64,000 bases of DNA from Candidatus Planktophila dulcis (GTDB taxonomy: Bacteria; Actinomycetota; Actinomycetes; Nanopelagicales; Nanopelagicaceae): NCBI RefSeq assembly GCF_002288225.1, contig NZ_CP016777.1, positions 310,001-374,000 on the forward strand, written 5' to 3'. The translations under genes and the position numbers were made by a program. Shown here piece after piece: positions 10,587 to 19,336 of the stretch. A model generated the notes under the pieces. That model searched no databases, had not been told where the DNA came from, and saw only the letters and a program-made list of their open reading frames with translations. Numbering within the stretch: position 1 is the first letter of the stretch; each line of letters begins with the position of its first letter.

Positions 10587-12341
10587 ATGTCCGGTTTGAA
10601 AACTAGCCGTCGCATCCTTGCTTCAACAGCTGCAATTGCACTCGCTGTTGGCGTAACAGTTGCATACGGCTCAAGTGCAAACGCTGCTGAAAAGCCAATT
10701 ACTGGCGGCACTTTGTACTTCATTACACATGCAGAGCAGTTTGATCACGTAGATCCAGCCCGTGTTTACACAGGCCGCGATATCGCGTTCTTCAACTCAT
10801 ATATCTACCGTAACTTGGTTTCATACAAGCCAACTCCGGGATCAGCAGGATCATCACTCGTTGCAGACCTTGCAACTAACACTGGTGTTCCATCAAATGC
10901 TGCAAAGACATGGAAGTTCACACTTCGTTCAGGCGTCACATGGGAAGACGGCTCAGCTGTTACCTGTGAAGATGTTAAGTACGGTGTATCACGTCCATTC
11001 GCGCAGGATGTCATCACTGACGGTCCTCAGTACCTAGTACAGGCACTCGATATCCCTAAGGATAAAGATGGCGCATCTGTATACAAGGGTCCATACAAGA
11101 AGACCGGACAGGCTCAATTCGATAAGGCAGTTTCTTGCTCAGGTAACACAATTACCTTCAAGCTAAACCGCTCATTTGCTGACTTCAACTACGCACTTAC
11201 TTACCCAGCAGGTGCACCAGTGAAGGCTTCAAAGGACACAGGCGATAAGTACGACCTCAAGCCATTTGCTAACGGTCCATACAAGATTGCTTCATACAAG
11301 ATCGGCGACACAATGGAGCTCGTACGTAACACAGCATGGAAGAAGTCTTCTGACGCTGTTCGTACTCCATACCCAGATAACATCGTTGTTCGCTTCGGTC
11401 TAGCTGAAGATGTTCGCGATCAGATCATGCTCGAAGATCAGATCCCAAACACAGCTTCACTTGATTCATTGTCACCTGCAAATACACGTGCATTCTTCGA
11501 TGATCCAACAAAGAAGACACAGCGCTTTAACGTGTATGACCCATACGTTCGCTACTCAGCGATGAACGTCAAGAAGGGCAAGATGGATTGCCTCGATGTA
11601 CGTAAGGCTCTCTTCTTTGCAGTTAACACACAGGCTCTCATCGACCTTTCAGGTGGACGTGAGTTCTACGGAGATCCAGGAGATAACCCTGTTAAGCCAG
11701 TTCTTGGTCTTGACTATGCAAAGACAAAGGGCAACATCAGCGATCCAAACTGGAAGATCACTGGAAATCCAACCTATGCAGCTTCATTGATGACAAAGGC
11801 TAAGACCTCTTGCCCAGATGCTCACGCTCGCGCGACATCTGCTGACAAGGGAATCATCTGGGATATTGCGCAGTCTGCAACTAACCAGAAGGCATCTGTC
11901 TTGATTCAGGATGCTGCTAAGGAAGCTGGCATTGTTGTGAAGTTCAACTTCATTCCATCAGGTCAGTACTACTCAACAGTTCTCGACGGCACCAAGCAGA
12001 ATGATATTTCATCTGCTGGCTGGGGAGCTGACTGGGCAAATGCATCAACAGTTATTCCTGAACTCTTCACAAAAGAGGGCGGATTTAACCTGTCACAGAA
12101 CTGGGATGATGCAGCATATGCAGCATTCAAGAAGAAGTCAGATGCTGCAAAGGTAGAGACAAACCGCACAAAGCAGGCAGGAATGTGGAAGGAACTATCC
12201 CAGTACGTTATGGATCAGTACTGGATCATCCGCCCTGTCTTCTCAAAGACCCAAGAAGTTTGGGGATCTAAGGTTGGCGGCGTGTACTACTGGGAGCCAC
12301 AAGGTAACTTCGGCTTCGGACAGATGTACGTCAAGAACTAA
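10587..12341 (+). CDS. dppA: peptide ABC transporter substrate-binding protein
   Basis: Extracellular binding protein of the peptide importer (family 5 solute-binding protein, 584 residues). The start at 10587 is set by AAGGAGG ending 4 bases upstream; a longer in-frame reading from 10527 lacks a ribosome-binding site. An N-terminal signal peptide (SRRILASTAAIALAVGV...) ends at ANA-A, a signal peptidase I site. No lipobox cysteine is present, unlike most Gram-positive binding proteins. The mature part has the family 5 patterns WKFTLRSGVTWEDGS and DCLDVRKALFFAVN. Codon choice is strongly skewed to common codons, as in highly expressed genes. Confidence 0.92.
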   Translation: MSGLKTSRRILASTAAIALAVGVTVAYGSSANAAEKPITGGTLYFITHAEQFDHVDPARVYTGRDIAFFNSYIYRNLVSYKPTPGSAGSSLVADLATNTGVPSNAAKTWKFTLRSGVTWEDGSAVTCEDVKYGVSRPFAQDVITDGPQYLVQALDIPKDKDGASVYKGPYKKTGQAQFDKAVSCSGNTITFKLNRSFADFNYALTYPAGAPVKASKDTGDKYDLKPFANGPYKIASYKIGDTMELVRNTAWKKSSDAVRTPYPDNIVVRFGLAEDVRDQIMLEDQIPNTASLDSLSPANTRAFFDDPTKKTQRFNVYDPYVRYSAMNVKKGKMDCLDVRKALFFAVNTQALIDLSGGREFYGDPGDNPVKPVLGLDYAKTKGNISDPNWKITGNPTYAASLMTKAKTSCPDAHARATSADKGIIWDIAQSATNQKASVLIQDAAKEAGIVVKFNFIPSGQYYSTVLDGTKQNDISSAGWGADWANASTVIPELFTKEGGFNLSQNWDDAAYAAFKKKSDAAKVETNRTKQAGMWKELSQYVMDQYWIIRPVFSKTQEVWGSKVGGVYYWEPQGNFGFGQMYVKN

Positions 12342-12385
12342 TTAACAATTAGATTTATCTAAAGTTAATTAGCACTTCGTAAGAT

Positions 12386-12421
12386 GTTGCGGGCGGTTTA
12401 AGAAATTAAGCCGCCCGCAAC
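12386..12421 (+). other. 14-bp GC-rich hairpin between binding-protein gene and dppB
   Basis: Arms at 12386-12399 and 12408-12421 pair over 14 bp with one G-U, around an 8-base A/T loop. No T-run follows, so it is not a canonical terminator. It may instead protect or process the abundant binding-protein mRNA while allowing some read-through into dppB. Confidence 0.6.
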
Positions 12422-12461
12422 TCCACGAAATCACCAAATGAAGAAATAAGGAGATTTAAAG

Positions 12462-13466
12462 ATGTTGAAGTACTTAGCTCGTCGATTGAGTGCGACCTTC
12501 CTGGTCATCACTCTCGTGAGCATGTCTGTATTTGGCATCTTCGCCGTCCTTCCTATGGACCCAGCAGCGCTCACATGCGGAAAAGCATGTTCCCCTGCTG
12601 TTATTGAAGCTAACCGCCATCGCCTTGGGCTTGATGTCCCTGTGCACGTTCAATATGGCCGCTTTGTTAAGGGACTAGTTGCAGGGCGTGAATATGGCGA
12701 TGGAGCAGCCAAGTTTGAATGTCCAGCTCCAGCATTCGGTTATTCATATAACCGCCACGAATGCGTGACAACTCTCGTCGCAGAAGCATTCCCAGTCACT
12801 TTATCTCTAGCAGTGGGAGCCTTTGTTCTCTGGCTTTCTGTCGGTGTCGGCCTTGGAATCCTCGCGGCCCGAAAGAGAAATGAGTGGCAAGATCGCGGTG
12901 CTACGGCATTCGTTCTCATCGGCACATCACTTCCAACATTTATCTCGGGTATTTTGATTCTTCTCTTTGTGGCGTTGAAATTTAATCTCATCAATCCACT
13001 GGAGATGGGACGGTGGGTCTCACCATTAGAAGATCCAGTTGCATGGTTTAGATCCTTTATCTTCCCTTGGATTACCTTGGCGCTCCTCTATGCAGCGACC
13101 TATACGCGTTTTACGCGCTCTAGTGTGATTGAGATTTCTTCTGAAGATTACATTCGCACAGCGCGCGCCAAGGGATTAAATGAGCAAGATATCTTGCGCA
13201 AGCACACACTGCGCGCCGCCCTTGCCCCTATCGTCACACTTGCTGGTCTTGATTTTGCCGGGTTACTCGGTGGCGCAATCATCACCGAAGGAATATTTAA
13301 CTTGCCAGGGTTAGGTCGTCTCTCGATTCGAGCAGTGCTCAATGATTACGACCTGCCAACTATTCTTGCAACAACGATCTTGGCGGCATCATTTGTAGTT
13401 ATTGCAAACCTCTTGGTCGATATCTTGTATGCATATATTGATCCACGAGTGAGAGTTGCTTCATGA
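12462..13466 (+). CDS. dppB: peptide ABC transporter permease, DppB/OppB type
   Basis: Second membrane subunit of the peptide importer, 334 residues. It has the family layout: a first helix at residues 10-30, an outside region of about 80 residues here containing four cysteines (LTCGKACS, EC, HEC), and a five-helix permease core. The EAA loop is TARAKGLNEQDILRKHTLRAAL. The start has AAGGAG about 8 bases upstream. The stop overlaps the next start by four bases (ATGA), so dppB and dppD are translationally coupled. Confidence 0.92.
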   Translation: MLKYLARRLSATFLVITLVSMSVFGIFAVLPMDPAALTCGKACSPAVIEANRHRLGLDVPVHVQYGRFVKGLVAGREYGDGAAKFECPAPAFGYSYNRHECVTTLVAEAFPVTLSLAVGAFVLWLSVGVGLGILAARKRNEWQDRGATAFVLIGTSLPTFISGILILLFVALKFNLINPLEMGRWVSPLEDPVAWFRSFIFPWITLALLYAATYTRFTRSSVIEISSEDYIRTARAKGLNEQDILRKHTLRAALAPIVTLAGLDFAGLLGGAIITEGIFNLPGLGRLSIRAVLNDYDLPTILATTILAASFVVIANLLVDILYAYIDPRVRVAS

Positions 13467-14497
13467 CGCTTAAGCCATTTCTTGAGGTTAAAAACCTCAA
13501 CGTTGCATTCCCTACTGAAGATGGCCTTGTGCAAGCATCTAATGACATCTCCTTTACTGTGGCACGTGGTGAAACCCTTGCCGTCGTGGGTGAATCAGGC
13601 TCAGGTAAATCTGTTACATCACTTGCTGTGATGGGCTTGCATGATCGAAAGCGCACACAAATCACAGGCCAAGCATTTCTTAATCTTGATTCAGGTCCGA
13701 TCGATGTCATCTCAGCCGATGACGAGGTAGTGCGAAAGCTGCGCGGTAAGGCGATGTCGATGATCTTCCAAGATCCGATGTCGGCTCTGCACCCGTATTA
13801 CTCCATTGGAAACCAGCTCATCGAAGCGTGGGCTCTCTATAACGAAGGCGATAAGGCGGCAGGTAAGAAGCGCGCTATCGAGATGCTCGATCTTGTGGGT
13901 ATTCCAGATGCTGCAAAGCGCGTGGATGAATTCCCTCACCAATTCTCAGGTGGAATGCGCCAGCGCGTGATGATTGCAATGGCTCTTATCAATAATCCCT
14001 CCCTTTTGATTGCAGATGAGCCAACAACGGCGCTGGATGTGACTGTGCAGTCTCAGATCTTGCAGCTCATCCGTGAGATGCAGAAAGAGTTCAATATGGC
14101 TCTTATCTTGATCACTCACGATCTTGGTGTTGTCGCTGAAGTCGCAGATCGCGTTAACGTGATGTATGCAGGAAAGATTGTCGAAAGCGGTAGCGCTGAA
14201 GATATCTACTATCGCCCCGATCATCCTTACTCCATCGGCCTACTGAACTCGATTCCAAAGATCGGCGAACTTGAATCAAAACGTCTTGTCGCAATCCCTG
14301 GACAGCCACCATCGCTGATTAATCTGCCCAAGGGATGTTCATTCCGCGCCCGTTGTTCCTTTACAGATCGCGTTGCAGGCAATCTCTGTGCCACAACAGC
14401 GCCGACACTTGATAACAAAACCACAGAGCACTTCTCACGTTGCCACCTCACGGAGGTAGAACTTGTCAAAGCTCGCACAGAAATCGGTGGCCGCTGA
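13463..14497 (+). CDS. dppD: peptide ABC transporter ATPase, DppD/OppD type
   Basis: One of two ATPases of the peptide importer (344 residues). Walker A is GESGSGKSV, the Q-loop lies in [11 protein letters not shown], the ABC signature is [11 protein letters not shown], Walker B is [12 protein letters not shown], and the switch histidine is in LITHDLG. The C-terminal oligopeptide-transporter domain has the cysteine pattern [10 protein letters not shown] and a later Cys pair, which in this family can hold an iron-sulfur cluster. It overlaps dppB by four bases and dppF by one. Confidence 0.93.
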   Translation: MTLKPFLEVKNLNVAFPTEDGLVQASNDISFTVARGETLAVVGESGSGKSVTSLAVMGLHDRKRTQITGQAFLNLDSGPIDVISADDEVVRKLRGKAMSMIFQDPMSALHPYYSIGNQLIEAWALYNEGDKAAGKKRAIEMLDLVGIPDAAKRVDEFPHQFSGGMRQRVMIAMALINNPSLLIADEPTTALDVTVQSQILQLIREMQKEFNMALILITHDLGVVAEVADRVNVMYAGKIVESGSAEDIYYRPDHPYSIGLLNSIPKIGELESKRLVAIPGQPPSLINLPKGCSFRARCSFTDRVAGNLCATTAPTLDNKTTEHFSRCHLTEVELVKARTEIGGR

Positions 14498-15483
14498 TGA
14501 ATCAGCCAGTTCTAAAAATTGAAGGATTAAAGAAGCACTTCGCCACAACAACCGGTGGTGCTTTCTCCAAGGTCAAGGGCACAGTCAAGGCTGTCGATGG
14601 CATCGACCTTGAAATCTATCCAGGTGAAACTATTGGCCTTGTGGGTGAATCCGGCTGCGGTAAGACAACTGCAGGGCGCACAATTTTAAAGCTCTATGAG
14701 CCAACAGAGGGAAAGATCACCTTTGAAGGTCAAGACATCACACACTTAAAGCCAAAGCAGATGAAGCCACTGCGTTCACAGATGCAGATGATCTTCCAAG
14801 ATCCCTTTGCATCCCTGAACCCACGTCACACCGTCGGAACGATTATTGGCGCAGCATTTGATATTCAAGGCATTACTCCTGCCGGCGGCGTTGAAGCAGA
14901 AGTACAGCGCCTGATGGCTCGCGTGGGCCTGAACCCAGAACATATCAACCGCTATCCCCATGAGTTCTCAGGTGGCCAGCGCCAGCGTATTGGCGTTGCT
15001 CGCGCAATTGCACTCAAGCCAAAGCTCATCGTTGCCGATGAGCCAGTCTCAGCACTGGATGTTTCTATTCAAGCTCAGGTCGTTAACTTACTTGAAGACT
15101 TGCAAGATGAATTCAACATGGCATACATCTTTGTAGCTCACGATCTCTCAGTTGTTCAACACATCTCAGATCGCGTCATTGTGATGTATCTCGGCAAGGT
15201 GATGGAGCAGGCCCAGAAGGTCGATCTCTTTACCCATCCTCGCCATCCCTATACAAAGGCACTTCTGTCAGCAGTTCCTGTTGCAGATCCAATTAAGGGT
15301 CGAAAGCGCGAGCGCATCATCTTGCAAGGTGATCTTCCAAGCCCTGTAAATCCACCAGCAGGCTGTGTATTTAACACTCGCTGCTGGAAGGCGCAGGATA
15401 AGTGCCGCACGCAAGTCCCAGAGTTGATGCAGATTGGCACAGATCCAAGCCATCGCATCGCTTGTCACTACCCAGAGGATTAA
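14497..15483 (+). CDS. dppF: peptide ABC transporter ATPase, DppF/OppF type
   Basis: Second ATPase of the importer (328 residues). Walker A is GESGCGKTT, the signature is EFSGGQRQRIGVARAIAL, Walker B is LIVADEPVSALD, and the switch is FVAHDLS. The C-terminal oligopeptide domain has GCVFNTRCW plus a later Cys. The start is the ATG that overlaps the dppD stop (TGATG); an in-frame reading from 14440 would add 19 residues inside dppD and is not supported. A strong terminator follows. Confidence 0.93.
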   Translation: MNQPVLKIEGLKKHFATTTGGAFSKVKGTVKAVDGIDLEIYPGETIGLVGESGCGKTTAGRTILKLYEPTEGKITFEGQDITHLKPKQMKPLRSQMQMIFQDPFASLNPRHTVGTIIGAAFDIQGITPAGGVEAEVQRLMARVGLNPEHINRYPHEFSGGQRQRIGVARAIALKPKLIVADEPVSALDVSIQAQVVNLLEDLQDEFNMAYIFVAHDLSVVQHISDRVIVMYLGKVMEQAQKVDLFTHPRHPYTKALLSAVPVADPIKGRKRERIILQGDLPSPVNPPAGCVFNTRCWKAQDKCRTQVPELMQIGTDPSHRIACHYPED

Positions 15484-15495
15484 GAAGGAAATAAG

Positions 15496-15523
15496 AAAGC
15501 CCCGACCAATTGGCCGGGGCTTT
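15496..15523 (+). terminator. intrinsic terminator of the dpp operon
   Basis: AAAGCCCCG and CGGGGCTTT form a 9-bp stem around an inner CCAATTGG dyad, followed by a T-rich stretch. The symmetry lets it serve the minus-strand gene ending at 15556 as well. Confidence 0.85.
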
Positions 15524-15555
15524 ACTTATTTCAAAACGCTATTGATTAGTTAAGT

Positions 15556-16086
15556 TTATGCAAGCTTTCCATCTACCTGCACAGTTGATTCGCCGATGCG
15601 AACTGTCAGGGTCAGTGGATCTCCAACAGAGGCTTGGCAACCAACTCCATACTTGTAGGTGATTTCAGCTCCGGCCTTCAGTGACTCAGTTGGAGCGCCG
15701 TTGATATCAAGGTCTCCCAAGACATCGAAGCAGACATTGGCACCGGATGCTGCCTGCAATGAGACAGTAGTGAAATCAAGAGGTGTCTTTCCACCGTTTT
15801 TAATGATGACTTCAAATGAGTTTGAAGTCTTTGGCTTCTGATCAATATTGGTCATGAATTGCGTTGGTGAAAAACGTGATGGGGCAGAGACGGTGACGAA
15901 GACGCCTCCACCAAGGTCAAGCGGTGCATCAAAGGCGATAGTGGCAACAGGGGCCTCTTCCTGGACCAAGGTCGCCGCATCAACAGGGGCATCTGAGCCG
16001 CCATTGGTGACAGAGCGAAGGATCGCTCCGCCGATAAGAACTACGACAGCGATGATGATCCACTGCTTACGAGAAAGTTTTTTCAT
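15556..16086 (-). CDS. membrane-anchored extracytoplasmic protein, DUF4352-like
   Basis: A 176-residue protein with a basic N-terminus (KKLSRKQ) and one hydrophobic segment at about residues 9-23, then an extracytoplasmic beta-rich domain. The segment PKTSNSFEVIIKNGGKTPLD resembles the immunoglobulin-like fold of DUF4352 proteins. Two cysteines (NVCFDV and GVGCQA) could form a disulfide. Function is unknown. TAGAAT sits 7 bases before the ATG, inside the 16-bp gap after the M13 peptidase gene, so it probably has its own promoter. Confidence 0.65.
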   Translation of the reverse strand: MKKLSRKQWIIIAVVVLIGGAILRSVTNGGSDAPVDAATLVQEEAPVATIAFDAPLDLGGGVFVTVSAPSRFSPTQFMTNIDQKPKTSNSFEVIIKNGGKTPLDFTTVSLQAASGANVCFDVLGDLDINGAPTESLKAGAEITYKYGVGCQASVGDPLTLTVRIGESTVQVDGKLA

Positions 16087-16093
16087 GAGTGTG

Positions 16094-16099
16094 ATTCTA
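16094..16099 (-). promoter_or_regulatory. candidate -10 for leaderless DUF4352-like mRNA
   Basis: TAGAAT on the minus strand ends 7 bases before the ATG at 16086. Confidence 0.5.
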
Positions 16100-16102
16100 C
16101 CT

Positions 16103-18055
16103 TTACCAAATCCGAACGCGCTCTTTTGGCGCTAGCCAGAGCTTATCTTTTTCAGTCAGCGCGAATGCGTCATAGAACTCCTGGACATTGCGGACAATCT
16201 GGTTGCAACGGAACTCATCAGGGGAGTGTGGGTCGATTGCAATGCGACGGCGCACCTCTTCAGGACGGTTCTTATTGCGCCATGAGTGCGCGTAGGAAAG
16301 GAAGAAGCGTTGATCACCGGTAAATCCATCAATCACAGGGCTCTGTGCGCCCTTCAGAGCCAATTTATAGGCCTTATAGGCGATTGCAAGGCCACCTAAG
16401 TCACCGATGTTCTCACCCAATGTGAAGGCGCCATTAACGTGGATATCAGGTGTGCTCTCAGGTGAGAGCGCATCAAATTGCGCAACTAAGACGCTAGTGA
16501 GCTCTTCAAACTTTGCACGGTCCTCATCAAGCCACCAATCGACCATATTGCCATCGCCATCGTATTTCGATCCTTGATCATCAAAGCCGTGGCCGATTTC
16601 ATGGCCGATAGTGGCACCGATTCCGCCGTAGTTGGCAGCCATCTCAGCATCGAGATCAAAGAAGGGCGGCTGCAAGATGGCAGCAGGAAAGACGATCTCA
16701 TTAGCAAGGGGGTTGTAATAGGCATTAACAGTCTGAGGAGTCATATGCCACTCATCGCGATCGACAGGTGCTCCAATCTTTGCAATGGCATAGGCATGAT
16801 CAAACTCTGCAATGCGCCAGAGGTTTCCAATCAAATCATCGGCTGAGATTTCAAGGGTTGAGTAATCACGCCACTTATCGGGATAGCCAATCTTGGGAGT
16901 GAACTTTTTGAGCTTCTCCAGCGCCTTCTGCTTTGTGGCATCTGACATCCACGGCAGTTCCAGAATGCTCAAGCGATATGCCTCAAGGAGGTAATCAACG
17001 AGGACCTTCATCTCTTGCTTTGCGCGAGCAGGGAAATGCTTTTCCACATAGACCTTGCCGATGGCTTCTCCTAGTGCACCTTGTGTGACGGAGACTCCGC
17101 GCTTCCAGCGATCGCGGATTTGTGGTGTGCCAGAGAGAGTCTTTGCATAGAACTCAAAGTTCTGCTGGACGATCTCATCGGTGAGGAAGGCCGCGCTCGC
17201 AGAGACAAGATTGAGTTTGAGCCAGGCCACCCATGAATCGCGGTTGGAATCAAAGCGAGCAAACATGGCAGAGAGTGATTCAAAGAAGGATGGTTCACAG
17301 ACGACCAAAGATTCAAATGCCTTTGCCGGCACCTTGGCGTTGCTGGCCCAGGTGTCGAATAAGAAGTGTGGGGCAAGGCTTTCAAGCTCTGCCCGTGAGT
17401 ACTTGTTATAGGTAAGGGTTGCATCGCGGTCTTTGACCTGATCCCAGTGATGGGTGGCAATCTCTGTCTCAAGAGTCAGAATCTTCTTTGCAACATCTGC
17501 GCCATTGGCGATTCCAACGAGTGCGCACATCTTTGCCACGTGGTCGAGGAATGCTGTGCGGATGGAGGCAAACTGTTCTTCGCGGTAGTAGGACTCATCA
17601 GGAAGTGAGAGACCACCTTGGCCGATATAGAGAATATTGGTATTGGAATCCATCGCATCGGGATAGATAGCTGCTCCAAAGATTCCACCGATGCCGCGCA
17701 TCTCAAGGCGGGCCATGACGGTGATGAATTCTTTTAAGTTGGTGATGCCATCGATAGCAGCAAGGTCATCGACTATCGGTGAAATTCCACGTGCCTTAAT
17801 GGCATCGGTATCCATAAATGATTTATAGAGATCACCGATCTTCTGGGCTTCACCTTCACCCGATGATGTCTCAATAATCTGGCGAACTTGCTCCTCAGCC
17901 TCGTCATGGAGTTTGCGAAAGATTCCATCGCTGGAGCGATCAGCCGGCATCTCATACTCGCGGACCCACTTGCCGTTGTAGTGGCGAAAGAGGTCATCTT
18001 GAGGGCGGACCAATGGGTCGAGGGAGGCGCTATCGATTCCTGATGTGAGGCTCAT
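16103..18055 (-). CDS. pepO: M13-family (neprilysin/PepO-like) zinc metallopeptidase
   Basis: A 650-residue zinc endopeptidase. The metal site is IGHEIGHGFDDQG (HExxH), the third ligand lies in GENIGDLGGLAIAYKAY (ExxxD), and substrate-binding NAYYNPLANEIVFPAAIL precedes the HExxH. The C-terminus ends with the family-typical RVW-like sequence. No signal peptide or membrane anchor is seen, so it probably degrades peptides in the cytosol, as bacterial PepO does. That fits the nearby peptide importer. The ATG at 18055 is preferred over a TTG three codons upstream. It is divergent from a MarR gene across about 70 bp. Confidence 0.92.
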   Translation of the reverse strand: MSLTSGIDSASLDPLVRPQDDLFRHYNGKWVREYEMPADRSSDGIFRKLHDEAEEQVRQIIETSSGEGEAQKIGDLYKSFMDTDAIKARGISPIVDDLAAIDGITNLKEFITVMARLEMRGIGGIFGAAIYPDAMDSNTNILYIGQGGLSLPDESYYREEQFASIRTAFLDHVAKMCALVGIANGADVAKKILTLETEIATHHWDQVKDRDATLTYNKYSRAELESLAPHFLFDTWASNAKVPAKAFESLVVCEPSFFESLSAMFARFDSNRDSWVAWLKLNLVSASAAFLTDEIVQQNFEFYAKTLSGTPQIRDRWKRGVSVTQGALGEAIGKVYVEKHFPARAKQEMKVLVDYLLEAYRLSILELPWMSDATKQKALEKLKKFTPKIGYPDKWRDYSTLEISADDLIGNLWRIAEFDHAYAIAKIGAPVDRDEWHMTPQTVNAYYNPLANEIVFPAAILQPPFFDLDAEMAANYGGIGATIGHEIGHGFDDQGSKYDGDGNMVDWWLDEDRAKFEELTSVLVAQFDALSPESTPDIHVNGAFTLGENIGDLGGLAIAYKAYKLALKGAQSPVIDGFTGDQRFFLSYAHSWRNKNRPEEVRRRIAIDPHSPDEFRCNQIVRNVQEFYDAFALTEKDKLWLAPKERVRIW

Positions 18056-18082
18056 GTCATCCAATTCGCTAAGAAAAAAGTA

Positions 18083-18096
18083 GTTGAAAGTTCAAC
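18083..18096. promoter_or_regulatory. inverted repeat between pepO and marR, candidate MarR operator
   Basis: GTTGAA-AG-TTCAAC is a perfect dyad in the divergent promoter region. It is nested between AAGTAG and CTACTT, which are also inverted. Its right half (TTCAAC) is 17 bp from the TACACT -10, so a bound repressor would block the marR promoter. Confidence 0.5.
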
Positions 18097-18119
18097 GTAT
18101 TCTACTTCTGCCGTACACT
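18091..18119 (+). promoter_or_regulatory. marR promoter (-35 TTCAAC, 17 bp, -10 TACACT)
   Basis: TACACT ends 7 bases before the ATG at 18127 and has a -35-like TTCAAC at 17-bp spacing. This predicts a leaderless transcript. Confidence 0.55.
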
Positions 18120-18126
18120 TCTATGC

Positions 18127-18609
18127 ATGGCAGGGCAAAACGCTACAACACCACGCTGGTTAAACCCTGCCGAAATGAAGGCTTGGCGCCGCTACATCAT
18201 CGCTAGCCGGCGCCTACTTGAGGCGCTGGATTACGACCTCGATCACCATGAGCTGTCCATGGCGGATTATGAAGTCTTGGCACAACTGAGCGATGCCCCA
18301 GAGCGACGAATGCGTATGAGCGAGTTGGCAGATATGGCGATGCTCTCTCGCTCACGTCTATCCCACAGAATTAAGGTGATGGAGAAGGCCGGCTGGGTAA
18401 AGCGCGAGGCCTGTCCTATCGATAAACGCGGCTACTTCGCTGTCATGACTGCCAAGGGATGGAAGGCGATTGTCGCTGCTGCCCCAGATCATGTCGATAG
18501 CGTGCGAGGCAGATTTCTTGATCACCTGAGTAAGGAAGATCAGAAGGTATTGGCAGAGATTTTCGAACGGGTGAGTGATTCCTTAAAAGAGAATCCGCTA
18601 GAGGATTAG
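18127..18609 (+). CDS. MarR-family transcriptional regulator
   Basis: A 160-residue winged-helix regulator. The DNA-binding region runs from about residue 40 to 105: DYEVLAQLSDAPERRMRMSE, the recognition helix around MLSRSRLSHRIKVMEKAGWV, and a wing beginning CPIDKRGYF with the conserved D-x-R. MarR proteins are dimeric repressors released by small ligands. An inverted repeat lies in the divergent region toward the M13 peptidase gene, so autoregulation and control of that peptidase are plausible but untested. A strong terminator follows. Confidence 0.9.
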   Translation: MAGQNATTPRWLNPAEMKAWRRYIIASRRLLEALDYDLDHHELSMADYEVLAQLSDAPERRMRMSELADMAMLSRSRLSHRIKVMEKAGWVKREACPIDKRGYFAVMTAKGWKAIVAAAPDHVDSVRGRFLDHLSKEDQKVLAEIFERVSDSLKENPLED

Positions 18610-18649
18610 CTCAAAGGATTAATCAGCCGACGAATTAGTTGTAAGCAAT

Positions 18650-18683
18650 AAAAAACCCCGCCAGTTGCCTGGCGGGGTTTTTT
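18650..18683. terminator. bidirectional intrinsic terminator between marR and the H1-like gene
   Basis: AAAAAACCCCGCCAG pairs with CTGGCGGGGTTTTTT over 15 bp around a 4-base loop. The A-run and T-run on both sides let it stop transcripts from both converging genes. Confidence 0.93.
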
Positions 18684-18695
18684 ATAAGTAATGAA

Positions 18696-19112
18696 TTACT
18701 TAGCTGCTGCCTTCTTACGACGGCGGCGCTTTGGAGCAGCTGCTGGAGCTGCTGCCTTCTTCTTGCGGCGCTTTGGAGCAGCCTTCTTAGCTGCTGCCTT
18801 CTTACGACGCTTTGGAGCAGCCTTCTTAGCTGCTGCCTTCTTACGACGCTTTGGAGCAGCCTTCTTAGCTGCTGCCTTCTTACGACGCTTTGGAGCAGCC
18901 TTCTTAGCAGCTGCCTTCTTACGACGCTTTGGAGCAGCCTTCTTTGCTGCTGCCTTCTTACGACGCTTTGGAGCAGCCTTCTTAGCAGCTGCCTTCTTGC
19001 GACGCTTCTTTGGTGCTGCTGTTGCAGCAGCCTTCTTACGACGCTTCTTAGGTGCTGCTGGTGCAGCTGCCTTCTTGCGCTTCTTTGGAGCAGATTTCTT
19101 AGCTGCAGCCAT
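18696..19112 (-). CDS. lysine/alanine-rich histone H1-like DNA-binding protein
   Basis: A 138-residue protein made almost only of Lys, Arg, Ala and Pro. The core is a 13-residue repeat of the form AAPKRRKKAAAKK. No folded domain is visible. Such tails resemble eukaryotic histone H1 and the C-terminal tails of actinobacterial HU proteins (HupS, Hlp), which bind and compact DNA; here the tail stands alone without an HU domain. The ATG at 19112 has AGGAG about 10 bases upstream; an in-frame extension to 19154 lacks one. The opposite strand is open only because of the repeat. Confidence 0.85.
   Translation of the reverse strand: MAAAKKSAPKKRKKAAAPAAPKKRRKKAAATAAPKKRRKKAAAKKAAPKRRKKAAAKKAAPKRRKKAAAKKAAPKRRKKAAAKKAAPKRRKKAAAKKAAPKRRKKAAAKKAAPKRRKKKAAAPAAAPKRRRRKKAAAK
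18763..19074. repeat. 39-bp tandem repeat array (8 units) inside the H1-like gene
   Basis: Units begin at 18763, 18802, 18841, 18880, 18919, 18958, 18997 and 19036. The central five are nearly identical and the outer ones have diverged. Each encodes 13 residues, so gain or loss of units keeps the frame. Confidence 0.88.
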
Positions 19113-19336
19113 GTGTTTATCTCCTAATCGGAAGGGTTCGGATCCGTCACCCAAACCTGTTTCGTGGATAAGTGTGACTGAATATGTAAAGAATTACCAC
19201 TACATTGTGAGAAAAATTGCAGTGCGTGTCGCTAATTATTTTTTATTTTTTCTATGCTCTTTCGCAATTTTGCTAACTATTTTTCAACCAGATTTACCGA
19301 AATTTGGGAAAAAATGTTGAAAATTTGGTGCACGAG
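19113..19336. other. AT-rich upstream region of the H1-like gene
   Basis: These 224 bp are clearly richer in A and T than the neighbouring genes, with T-runs near 19238-19250. I see no ORF with coding character and no clear terminator for the MFS gene that ends at 19337. The region presumably holds the promoter and leader of the H1-like gene. Confidence 0.4.

Noticed and set aside
14440-14496. N-terminal extension of dppF
   Set aside because: It lies inside dppD and reads as a shifted frame. The TGATG overlap at 14497 is the expected coupled start.
18691-19320. A 209-codon open frame on the plus strand across the histone-like gene
   Set aside because: It is the complement of the 39-bp repeat array, encodes monotonous Ala/Phe/Arg repeats, and has no ribosome-binding site or promoter. 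The minus-strand gene has AGGAG and a sensible composition.
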